Below are positions 9,634 through 18,109 of a stretch of 20,495 bases of DNA, in pieces. Numbering within the stretch: the stretch's first letter is position 1; the number at the start of each line of letters is the position of its first letter. Position numbers and translations under genes: made by a program. Under the pieces are notes generated by a model. The model ran no database searches. It had not been told where the DNA came from and saw only the letters and a program-made list of their open reading frames with translations. The DNA is from CAVQFO01 sp963711725 (GTDB taxonomy: Bacteria; Pseudomonadota; Gammaproteobacteria; Nitrococcales; Aquisalimonadaceae). Location: the NCBI GenBank assembly GCA_963711725.1, contig CAVQFO010000013.1:1-20495 (forward strand). The letters are read 5' to 3'.

Positions 9634-9976
9634 CACTCCACCTCCAGGTTTTTGTCTCTTCATCTCGGTCCCGCCCGTCACCCGCAAACCGTAGCCGCCG
9701 CAAACGGGGCATGGCGACAACCGGTCAGGGATACTCACGTCACGCCGACACTGCTCGCACCAAGCCGAGCCGGCACACTCCTCGATCACCAAGGCCGCGC
9801 GCTCGGCCACGGAATCCCGCGCAGCCACCTCGAAGCCAAACCGCAGGGCCTCGATCTCCACGCCGGCCAACACACCGATTTCCAAACGCACCCGCAGAAC
9901 GCGTGTAAACCGCTGACTCCCGGGCGGCGCGCTCAACGGCGCGAACGATATCCTGGCATAGCGAAAGTTCGTGCAT
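9633..9976 (-). CDS. hypA: Hydrogenase nickel metallochaperone HypA, two frameshifts
   Basis: HypA is a small zinc protein that binds Ni(II) through its N-terminal Met-His-Glu and hands it to the hydrogenase large subunit with HypB. The start ATG 9976-9974 reads MHELSLCQDIVRAVERAARE. After a break near 9917 the chain continues as FTRVLRVRLEIGVLAGVE, then ALRFGFEVAARDS. The zinc site is WCEQC with a second pair SPCPVCGG 15 residues on, followed by LRVTGGTEMK. A second break near 9655 hides the normal C-terminus. In the shifted frame it reads DKNLEVE followed by TGA 9635-9633. That matches the usual HypA tail and overlaps the hypB ATG. Repaired length is about 114 aa, as expected. It is the first hyp gene and starts 40 nt after the sensor kinase stop. 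Confidence 0.9.
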
Positions 9977-10016
9977 TTTGATCGGGATCAGACCGGTGGC
10001 ACGCGCCGTACGGCCG

Positions 10017-13000
10017 TCAATCGCCGGGCCCCTCGAGAACGCACCGCGCGATGGGCAGCGATACACCCACGGTCAGCCCACAGGGCATATTGGGCTCGGC
10101 CCACATGCGCCCGCCGTGGGATTCAATGATGGACTGGCTGATGGACAATCCCATCCCCATCCCCGAATCCTTGGTGGTGAAGAAGGCATCGAATATTTTC
10201 GGCAGGTCCTGGGCCGAGGATGCCCCCGCCCCCCATATTAGCTAACGAAAACTGGATATGCCGACTATCCGTTCTCTTGGTACTGAGATGGAGCTCCCGT
10301 GCGGGTTCGCTCGCGTTCAACATGGCCTCGATGCCGTTGACGATGAGATCGATCGCCACCTGTTCAAGCTGAGTGCGATGACCAAAGATATCCGGCAAAT
10401 CATCGTCGTAGGTCTTGACGACCACGACTTCCGCGGTTCGCGCCTTGGCCTCCGTCAGGAGTAACGCCTTGTCCATCAGTTCGTTCATATTGACGCGTTC
10501 GTCGCGGGGTTCTTCCCGGCGCAGGAACTCTCTCAAGCTTTGGATCACATCGCTGGCCCGGGACTCCTCATTCCGGATCTGCTCCAGGGCCTTTATCATT
10601 TCACCCCGATCGCTGCTGTCTCTCTGCAGCATCTGACCCATACCGGCGGCGTAGTCACCACGGCGGCCAAGGGCTGATTGAGTCATGGGCGATACTGCTC
10701 GCCATTTCCCCCATGCTGCCACCCGGCTGATGTCGGCCAACTTCTTCCTGCTCCAGGGCGCTGGTTTGGGCTCGGATACGCTCGACCAGTTGCGCCAACT
10801 GGGCTCGGATCTTGCCACCACGTCCAGGAACTCCGGCTGGGGCGAAACCAGCTCGGTGGTCATGAATTCCAAGACGGCCACGACTTCATCGCGCCAAAGT
10901 ATGGGGACCGCGATAGCGCTGCGTACGCCGGCGGCCCCCAGCGCCGGCTCCAGCGCGGCAGTCTCCTCCGGGCGGTCCTGGGTAAACCATTTCGGTTCCC
11001 CGATCTAGCGCCTCCGCAACAGGGCCGGCGTTTCGACGGGGTTCCGGACAACCGCGGGCCGGTATCGATCCGGTTTTGCAGGGAGGGATCGATCCACCAC
11101 TGAACACTCCAGTTTTCGCTGCCCGCCGACCGGCCTCCGGCCTGGCTGACGAAACTTCTGACCAGCGGCCACCCCAGGTAGGCTTTAAAGTGCTCGGCTA
11201 CCTGGCGTACGCCCTCGCCGATGCGCTGTGCATGGTTCACCGCCAGGGCGGTGTCGCGAAGCAACTGGACCGCACCGGTACGCTCCTCCACCCGCTGCTC
11301 CAACGTCGAGTTCAAATACGACAATTCATCCTCGTAGCGGCGCCGGTCGATGCGGCCGAAAGGATGTGCGCGACCGCCTGAATGAAGTTGTTCTCCTCTC
11401 GGCTGAAGGTAACTTCCGGCTCGTATAGGCCACCAGGACACCGAACGGCTCGCCCCGGCAGTGGACGCCCACCGCCAGCCCACTTCGGATTTTCGCGGCG
11501 GAAAACCAGGGTGCGGCATTGGCGTGTTCAACGGGATCCGGTGCGTCCAACGGCAGCGGTGTACGGGTACCCAGAGCCCGAGCCCAGTGCGGCGCCGGCC
11601 AAGTCTCGTCAAGCGGCACGATGCCGCTGAGATCGGAGCAGCCGACGTTGGCGCGGACGGAAACGCAATGCGTCTGGGTGTCGTAAGCCAGCAGCGCGGT
11701 ACATTCCACGCTGAGGATGCCGGCCACCGTGCTTACGGCCTCGGAGAAAATGCCTTGGAGATCCAGCGTGGACAAGGCGCGCTGCCCCAATCGCGCGACC
11801 GCGGCCTGTTGCCTGGCCTGCTGGCGGACTTCATCCTCTGCGGTCTTGAGCGCCGTGACTTGGTTAAAGGTCACCACCACGCCGTCGATTTTGTTGTCCT
11901 GGGTTCGGTACGGCAGGATCGCCGCGTAAACCACTGCCCGCCTTCGGCCTGAACCTCCCGCTCGCAAGGCACGAGGCGATCGAGTACGAACTCCGCCTCG
12001 TCAAGCAGGTCCTGGCCGTCGAAACGCATGGCAATGTCGGTGAGAGGCCGGCCGATATCGCCGACAATCAGATTGAACAACTGCCGACACGCCGGGGTAA
12101 AGCGTTTGATGCGAAAGCTCCGGTCAAGAAACAGCGTCGCGACGTCGGTGCTGTTGAGCAGGTTGAACAGGTCGTCGTTGGTTCGTTCGAGCTCGTCCAC
12201 ATTGCCCTGGAGCTGGCGATTCAGCGCGCTCAGTTCCTCATTGAGCGACTGCAGCTCTTCCTTGGAAGTCTCCAGTTCTTCATTGGCCGACTGAAGCTCC
12301 TCGTTCATGGAGGTCACTTCCTCATTGGCGGCCTTCAGTTCCTCGTTGGAGGTCTCCAACTCCTCGATGGTGCCTTGCAGATCCTCCTTGGTCGCCTTCA
12401 GAGCAAACTCCAATTCCCGAACGACGTTTTCGTCGGAGCCATGCGGCTCCGGCTCGCGGTCGTCCGGCATATCCGCCTCACCCAGCCGCCGGGCGAAGGT
12501 GATCAGCACCAAGCCGGCGAGTGATTTGGGAGCCCGCAACGGCCGGATATCGACCTGAGTCGGGCAACGCTCCCCATCGATCAACACCCGGGCATTCACC
12601 GTAATGCGCATATCCTCCCGAAGCGCCCGGTGCAGGCCGGCCCGAAGCTTGGTCGCCAGCCCATCGCGGGCCATATTGATGAGATCGAGCGTCGGCTCGC
12701 CGACGGGGATCTCCAGGAACTGGCTCGTAGGCCCGCTGAAGTAGAGGATTTTTTGACCCCGTCGACCAGCACAGCGGCCGGCGCATATTCCTGCAGGAGC
12801 ATCGGCTGCACCAAGGCGCCCAGCGAATCGCGCCGAGGTTCCCGCTCGCCGTAACGCGGCTCCGCGCTGGCTTCCTCTCCGCGGTGGTGCCGCAGCACCG
12901 GCGACTCGCCGCGGCGCAGGCGTTTCGGCCCGATGCGCCGGTAGACTCGCCACTCCTTGGATAAGGCGGAGAACAGCTCCCCGGAACGCCCCACGGTTTC

Positions 13001-14436
13001 CGAATTCCCCAGCAGCAAATACCCGCCTTCGCTCAAACCGAAATGGAAAGCAGACAAGAGACTCCGCTGGGCCTCGGGGCGGAGGTAGATCATGAGATTG
13101 CGGCAGGAAATCAGGTCCAACTTGGAGAACGGCGGGTCCACGAGGGCATTCTGAGCGGCGAACACCACGGCCTCCCGGAGCTCCTTGGAGACCCGGTGAT
13201 TCTGACCGTCCTGGATAAAGAATCGCCGCAGGCGTTCCGCAGGCACATCGGCCGTTGATTTGTCGTCATAGACACCCGCCCGGGCGATCTCCAGAGCCTG
13301 CTCGTCGACGTCGGTTCCAAAGACGGTGACCTTGTAACCGTTTCCGGTACGCTCGACCTGTTCCAGCAAAAGCATCGCCACGGAATACGCTTCCTCACCG
13401 GTCGCGCAGGCCGGAACCCAGGCCCGGATCTCTTCACCGGCCCGTTTGCCGGACACCAGGGCGGGAAGAACTTCGGTTTCAAGGAACCGAAAGGCCCCCG
13501 CCTCTCGAAAAAAACTCGTTACCCCGATTAGCAGATCCCGGAACAATTGGTTCGCTTCATTGCTGTCGGCGCGCAGCACTTCGACGTATTCCGCCGGCGA
13601 CTGCAGACGATGCATGCTCATGCGTCGGCGAACGCGCCGCATCAGGGTACCGCCTTTGTAAGCCTGGAAGTCGTATCCGCAACGGCTTTTCACGCAAAGC
13701 AGCATGGACTTCAGGGTAGCGGCATCCCGGTCTCCCAGCTCCGCATCCCCCCCGGCATCGGAAAAGCCCAGGGCGTCCCGGATATCGCCCACCAGGACCG
13801 TGGGCAGTTCTTCCAGCGGTGTGACGTGGGTAGCCAATCCAGCATCGATGATCTGTCGGGGCATCCCACCGAATTCCGCGTCGGCAGGGTCTTGAACTAT
13901 GACGAAACCGCCCATGGCCTTGATCAAGCGCGCGCCCTGTTCGGCGTCGTAGCCGGCGCCGGTGAGAACGATGGCCACCGAACGGCTTTGTTCGTGCTCG
14001 GCGAGAAAACAGAAAAAAAGATCGATAGGGTTGCGGCGCGTGTCGGCCCGGTCCCGCCTCAAAAGTCGCAGGCGCCCATCCCGAACCTGGGGTAGCGGTC
14101 TGCGGGTATGGTGTAGAGATAGCCGCCGCGCGGTACCACGGCGTCTTCGGCTTCCTCTACGGTGAGCGAGGTAACCGCGCCCAGAAGTTCGCTCATCGCG
14201 CTGTCGTGATCCGGATCCAGGTGCTGCACCAGAACAAATGCCACGTCGTCGATGCGGGGCATTAGAGCGAACAAATCACGGCAGGCTTCCACCCCGCCCG
14301 CCGAACAACCCACTCCAACAATCAGTGGCCAGTTGTTATCCCCGGGCAAGCCGTCGAAGCGCTCGCCTGCTTCATTGTCGCGGCTCTCGGAAACGCCTTC
14401 ATTCTGTCGCGCGTCGTTACGCTCTTCGCTCGGCAT
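10017..14436 (-). CDS. Giant CheB-CheR-PAS-GAF-GAF sensor histidine kinase, many frameshifts
   Basis: This is a cytoplasmic multidomain sensor of about 1470 aa. ATG 14436-14434 has GGAG about 10 nt upstream. CheB methylesterase: IVGVGCSAGGVEA, then LVQHLDPDHDSAMSELLG and VLTGAGYDAEQGARLIKAMG. CheR methyltransferase: MRRVRRRMSMHRL, WVPACATGEEAYSVAMLLLE and DLISCRNLMIYLRPEAQRSL. A coiled coil of NEEL-rich heptads lies at about 12140-12420, followed by PAS (LFLDRSFRIKRFTPA). Two GAF-like regions follow (SVECTALLAYDTQT; YLGWPLVRSF and IAVPILWRDEVVAVLEFM). The HisKA core reads MGEMASSIAHE/LNQPLAAVV when two indels are repaired, with the phospho-His codon at 10687-10685. The ATPase shows LEQVAIDLIVNGIEAML and FFTTKDSGMGMGLSISQS. 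Stop is TGA 10019-10017. Breaks occur near 14080, 12755, 11932, 11430, 11350, 11005, 10812, 10716, 10682, 10653 and 10225. No receiver domain is fused; the FixJ-type regulator upstream is the probable partner. Confidence 0.88.
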
Positions 14437-14672
14437 ACCAACCGTTCTCCGACTCGTCGGACTCCGCAAGCGCCTGCGGCAGGTCAACCACCGGCATCGC
14501 TCGCGCTGGCCCGAATCTGATAGAGGCTACACAGTATAGCGCCGCCGACGGCGGATCCGACCCATCGGAGCCGGTATGGCACCCGGCAAAGGCGGTACGC
14601 TCCGCAGCGTTCAGCAGGGCACCCAGAAGGAGGTAGACGAAGGAAGTCGGGCCTTGGACAACTGCGTACGCT

Positions 14673-15305
14673 TCAGCCGTGATTCATGCGTTCTCGCAGC
14701 TCATCGATCATCAGGCACATGGCCACCAGATCCGGCACCGACTCCGCGTGCATCTTCTTCATCAGGTTGGAGCGATGCAGCTCAACGGTTTTCGGGCTGA
14801 TAGCCAGATCCTCGGCGACTTCGCGATTGACCATGCCGGTGATCACACGGGTGAGCACCTGACGCTCACGGGGGGTGAGCACCGCGTAACGGGCCTTTAC
14901 TGTCTCCAGCTCGCGCCGTTTGCGCCGCGCCTCGATATCCTTTTCAAGCGCAACGCGTACTCGCTCCAGAAGGAATCGCTCTGAAAACGGTTTGGTGAGA
15001 AATTCAACGGCGCCGGCTTGCATGGCACGGACCGCCGTGGGCACGTCTCCGTGGCCGGAAATGAAGATAATGGGTATCTCGTGTCCGCGCTCGACCAAGC
15101 GTTCCTGGAGCTCCAGGCCGTTCATGCCGGCCATACGCAGATCGAGCAACAAGCAACCCGGCTGGCTGGACTCCCAGCGGGCGAGAAAGTCGTCCGCGCT
15201 GGCAAAGGTCTCTGCCTTGAGATTCACTGAAGACAATAACCAACTCAGTGAATCACGCATGGCTGGATCGTCATCGACCACGTAAACCGTGGAACTGGTA
15301 TACAT
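14673..15305 (-). CDS. FixJ/NarL-type response regulator
   Basis: This is a 210-aa DNA-binding response regulator, probably the partner of the adjacent giant kinase. The receiver domain has the acidic pocket VYVVDDD at residues 7-13, the phospho-acceptor D55 in CLLLDLRM, S83 in FISGHGD and K105 in LTKPF. A LuxR-type helix-turn-helix follows: LTPRERQVLTRVITGMVNRE, then SPKTVELHRSNLMKKM. This layout is the FixJ/TodT/StyR class. Start ATG 15305-15303 is chosen because AAGGA lies about 7 nt upstream and the receiver begins at once; the open frame extends further upstream without family sequence. The gene has no frameshift. The gap to the kinase start is 236 nt. It holds a TATACT hexamer (14538-14533, minus strand) but no good -35, so I cannot say whether kinase and regulator share a transcript. 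Confidence 0.92.
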   Translation of the reverse strand: MYTSSTVYVVDDDPAMRDSLSWLLSSVNLKAETFASADDFLARWESSQPGCLLLDLRMAGMNGLELQERLVERGHEIPIIFISGHGDVPTAVRAMQAGAVEFLTKPFSERFLLERVRVALEKDIEARRKRRELETVKARYAVLTPRERQVLTRVITGMVNREVAEDLAISPKTVELHRSNLMKKMHAESVPDLVAMCLMIDELRERMNHG

Positions 15306-15370
15306 ATGTGGTTCCTTGTCCCTGTTCAAATGCCCGTGCGGGAACCGTCGCAGGTCCGCGGGCCCACCAT

Positions 15371-15422
15371 GAAAAACACGACCGGCGGCCCGCCGGAAAA
15401 CACCGGCGGGGCCACCGGTCGT
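15371..15422 (-). terminator. Rho-independent terminator after the small gene
   Basis: A two-part stem faces the T run on the minus strand. The outer arms are ACGACCGG (15378-15385) and CCGGTCGT (15415-15422). The inner arms are CCCGCCGG (15389-15396) and CCGGCGGG (15403-15410) around a 6-nt loop, with a small internal loop between the two parts. Five T residues follow on the minus strand (complement of A15372-15376). It lies 78 nt after the stop of the small gene and 66 nt before the response-regulator start, so it separates the regulator transcript from the genes to its right. Confidence 0.75.
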
Positions 15423-15500
15423 CTGCAAAATGCCCGATCGATCCGCGCCCGGGCCATGGGTTCCCGCAAAAACAAAACAGTTGGCTCTCGATCGAACTCC

Positions 15501-15818
15501 CTAGTGCGACAACGCCTGCGAGAGTTCAGAGAAGGACTCGGTCTCCACCAGGTATTTGGAAAGACAAAGGACGATCTCCTCCTCCGCGCGACGAGCAGCC
15601 TCATCGTCGCCGGCCGCCGCCAAGCGTCCGGCGGCAGCCTCTACCGCGCGTGCCGTCTCGAGCCGGTATCGCTCTCGGGCCGGGTTGTTCGGCCCGGACT
15701 CCAGAACAGATCCAGCTCCGGCCTGATCGTGCATTTGCTGAAGAATTTCTCCCAGCTCATGAATGACTTCCCTGTTAACACCCAAAGTATGATTTGTTTG
15801 GGTTTTGCGCGCTTCCAT
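15501..15818 (-). CDS. Small helical protein of unknown function
   Basis: This is a 105-aa soluble protein that I do not recognise. ATG 15818-15816 is chosen because a strong Shine-Dalgarno, GAGGAGGGG, lies at 15830-15822. The frame is open further upstream, but that part reads like non-coding sequence. The chain begins MEARKTQTNHTLGVNREVIH. It then has a charged, Ala/Glu-rich, probably helical middle (RYRLETARAVEAAAGRLAAA, then DDEAARRAEEEIVLCLSKYL) and ends SELSQALSH. There is no signal peptide, no TM segment and one cysteine. A good terminator follows at 15371-15422, so it is probably a one-gene transcript. Two AGGAATTCC palindromic sites lie upstream. The strong ribosome site and terminator support a real gene; the function is open. 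Confidence 0.7.
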   Translation of the reverse strand: MEARKTQTNHTLGVNREVIHELGEILQQMHDQAGAGSVLESGPNNPARERYRLETARAVEAAAGRLAAAGDDEAARRAEEEIVLCLSKYLVETESFSELSQALSH

Positions 15819-15856
15819 CGGCCCCTCCTCGTCTTTGCTGTAGTGGAACGAGGGAC

Positions 15857-15976
15857 AGGAATTCCCTTTCAGTCTCGATCGCGGCTCCGCCCCGATCTTC
15901 AGGGATCCTTTCGCTGCCCTTTCCGGACCTTCGTTTTGCACGAGCGGCTTGGCAGCCGCGTCGTTAGGAATTCCTA
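15857..15976. repeat. Two AGGAATTCC palindromic sites upstream of the small gene
   Basis: AGGAATTCC occurs at 15857-15865 and again at 15966-15974, where it is part of the perfect 12-bp palindrome TAGGAATTCCTA (15965-15976). The two copies are 109 bp apart in the 220-bp gap upstream of the small gene (ATG 15818). AT-centred palindromes stand out in this GC-rich sequence, so an operator pair is possible. No regulator can be assigned and chance is not excluded. Confidence 0.25.
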
Positions 15977-16038
15977 CGCTATGGCGTTCCGCGAAGATTT
16001 GCCACCAGGGAGGACCTGAAGATGCTAAAGGGTTTTCC

Positions 16039-17711
16039 CTAGGCCTTCTTAAAGAAGGTCGAACAATCCAACGCTTGTCGCCATGCATAATTATCGGTAG
16101 CAACGTAAACAGCGCTCAATCGTTCGGCTGCGCCTAGCGGCTCCGCCTGCGACAACTGATATTCCAAAACCTGTGTATCGGCATCGGAAGCCTCGGCGGT
16201 AACGTGCAATCGCCGATCCAGCCGGGCGCGCAGCTGGTCAAGAGGCGCATCGATATCGACGATCCGAAACGGCACCCCCAGAGCGTCGGCCCGCGCCCTG
16301 AAAGCCCGCCGTTGGTCCGCCTTGAGGAAAGAGGCGTCCACCACCACGGGAAAACCACTGTTCACGATCTCTTCGCTCAGATCGCACAATCGCGTGTAGG
16401 TATCCGCGGTGACGCCGGCTGCGTACAGCCCCTGACCTGGAGCGGCGCCGGCACGATCCCGAGCCCGCAATCCCCGCAATCGTTTTCGCTCCACATCCGA
16501 TCGCAGGCGGATAAAACCACAATGATCGACCAGGGCCTGCGCCACCGTACTCTTTCCGCTACCGGAGTATCCATGCGTGATTGCCAGGGCCCGTGCGGGC
16601 TGGCGGGCGTACGTTTCGGCCAGGGCGATGTATTCCAGACTCTCGCCACGGGCCAACCGGGCGTTCTCGCCCTCCCGTTGAGCGGCCGTAAGCGCATGGA
16701 TCTTGGCGCGGACCAAGGCCCGATAGCAGCGATAGAAGTCGAAGACCCGCAATCCGGCATAGTCCCCGGTCCGCTCCAGATAGCCGTTGAGCAGACGCCG
16801 CGCAAACGCCTGCGCACCGCGCCGCTGCAAATCCATGACCGCAAAGGCCAGCTCGTTTATGGTGTCGATCCAGCGCAGCGCGGGATCGAACTCCAAAGCG
16901 TCGAAGGCCACCGGCCGACCATCCACCATGACCATGTTGGCCAGATGCAAATCGCCATGACACTCGCGCACACACCCGGATTCGCGCCGTTCTTCGAAAA
17001 CCGGCGACAACTTCCCGGCCGCCTCGTCGGTCCAGGCCCGCAACGACCGCAGGCGCCTGTGCATCTCCTCGTCTTCGAGCAGACGGAACAGGGCGTCGAA
17101 ATTTTCCCGCACCGGGCGAAGCACCGCTTCCGAACCGCCGTAATGCGAATCCGGCGGCGCAACGGTGGTCTCCTCGTGGAACTCGGCGAGCCCATCCGCC
17201 AAGGCATCGATATGGGCGGGACAAGCTCTCCACGCTCCAGAAGCACATCCAACATCCGCTCACGATCGAAGCGGCGCATGCACACCGCATACTCGATCAC
17301 GGGCCCAGGCCCGTCCCAGACCGGGTCATCGACGGCACCGGTAATCTCCGCACGCCGGAGATAGATCTCTGGTGCCAGACGCCGATTCAGGCGCAGTTCC
17401 TCGTTGCAATAGTGGCCCCGATCCGCCAGCCGGGAGAAGTCGAGAAAACCCAGATCCAGGGGTTTCTTGATCTTGTAGGCGTAATCTCCGGCGAGCAGAA
17501 CGGTGGAGATATGGGTGTCGATGCGCTCTACGCGGTCAACGGGATGAGGAAACCGTTCCGGAGCCAGCAGCTTGGAAATCAGCCGCTCGTAGTCGTCCAC
17601 GCTCCGAATTAGGTCCGCGTCCCGCGGGCGTGTGTCTTGACGTCGTGTGCTCACAAGCTGCGTTCCCGGCTCCGCTTCCCCACCGACATATGCGGGCAGG
17701 GGTGACCGCAT
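16039..17711 (-). CDS. Fused aminoglycoside-phosphotransferase-like / P-loop ATPase protein, one frameshift
   Basis: This is a roughly 557-aa protein of the widespread COG2187-COG0645 fusion family, whose physiological substrate is not established. The N-terminal phosphotransferase-like domain shows VERIDTHISTVLLAGDYAYK, IKKPLDLGFLDFS, NEELRLNRRLAPEIYL, the Brenner-type motif ECHGDLHLANMVMVDG and FDALEFDPALRWIDTINELA. The C-terminal zeta-toxin/kinase-like P-loop domain starts ITHGYSGSGKSTVAQALVDH and continues FIRLRSDVERKRLRG, VVVDASFLKADQRRAF and PFRIVDIDAPLDQLRARL. TAG is at 16041-16039. One break at about 17215 (ELVP to HIDALADGL) is repaired by one G. The start is uncertain: ATG 17711 lacks a clear ribosome site and GTG 17651 has GGGA upstream. 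I see no link to the hyp genes beyond direction of transcription. Confidence 0.85.
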
Positions 17712-17754
17712 GTCAATCACGGCAGCAATGCGAAGACCGATTTACCAGCGGTTG

Positions 17755-17928
17755 TCAGGCAAAAGATCGTGATCGCTGACATAACGAATGAGCTCGGCCG
17801 CATTGCTGACGCCGACGCCGCCAATGCCTCCGATCACGCTGGAACTTCAGCAGGCATCCTTTGCGGTGACAGCGGTGTGTGATCTGCCAGACGTGGCCCG
17901 ATGGGAAGTGGCGGTTGGCTCGCGGCAT
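17755..17928 (-). pseudogene. Truncated REP-associated tyrosine transposase (RAYT, IS200-like)
   Basis: ATG 17928-17926 has a near-perfect Shine-Dalgarno (AAGGAGGG) just upstream. The frame begins MPRANRHFPSGHVWQITHRC, then HRKGCLLKFQRDRRHW, which is the N-terminus of Y1 (HUH-related) transposases of the RAYT group. After about residue 38 the similarity ends, and TGA at 17757-17755 closes a 57-aa peptide. RAYTs normally run to some 150-300 aa. The HuH and catalytic tyrosine motifs, and so the nuclease activity, are absent. RAYTs mobilise GTAG-type REP pairs such as the one at 380-449, so this is probably a relic of the system that spread them. Confidence 0.72.
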
Positions 17929-18021
17929 GGGTTCCCTCCTTAGAACCGGCTTTTGGGGCCGAAAAACGTACTTCTAAGCGTCCTGAGCGTCGATCTTCGG
18001 CTGCGTTTCTCTGTCCATTCA

Positions 18022-18100
18022 GGGCGTTGCGCTGGTCCGACCCCGTTCAGGGCCAGCCCACCCAGGGCTCCGGGCGTTGCGGTGGTCCGACCCCGCTCAG
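18022..18100. repeat. Direct repeat of 29 bp, two copies
   Basis: Copies at 18022-18050 and 18072-18100 share 27 of 29 bases around the core TGGTCCGACCCC, with a 50-bp period. They lie in the non-coding gap between the RAYT relic and the next gene. Short GGGGTC-type motifs near RAYT genes occur in other proteobacteria, so a transposon-end relic is possible. The rest of the 17929-18109 gap shows no gene. Confidence 0.6.
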
Positions 18101-18109
18101 CCCCTTGCC

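Noticed and set aside
8713..9936. Single continuous HypA-HypB fusion protein
   Set aside because: The continuous frame results from a one-base break at the hypA end; the shifted frame gives the normal HypA tail, stop and a TGATG overlap with hypB.
14533..14561. TATACT hexamer as a sigma-70 promoter for the kinase gene
   Set aside because: No acceptable -35 hexamer at 16-18 nt spacing; a lone -10-like match is weak evidence.
15985..16012. Sigma-54-like TGGCA-N-GC pattern on the minus strand upstream of the small gene
   Set aside because: The GG/GC spacing fits but the -12 block is TTCGC rather than TTGC; too degenerate to call.
16027..16056. AGGG-TTTT-CCCT and CCTTC-GAAGG stems at the end of the phosphotransferase gene
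   Set aside because: Four- and five-bp stems, one of them inside the coding end, without a T run.
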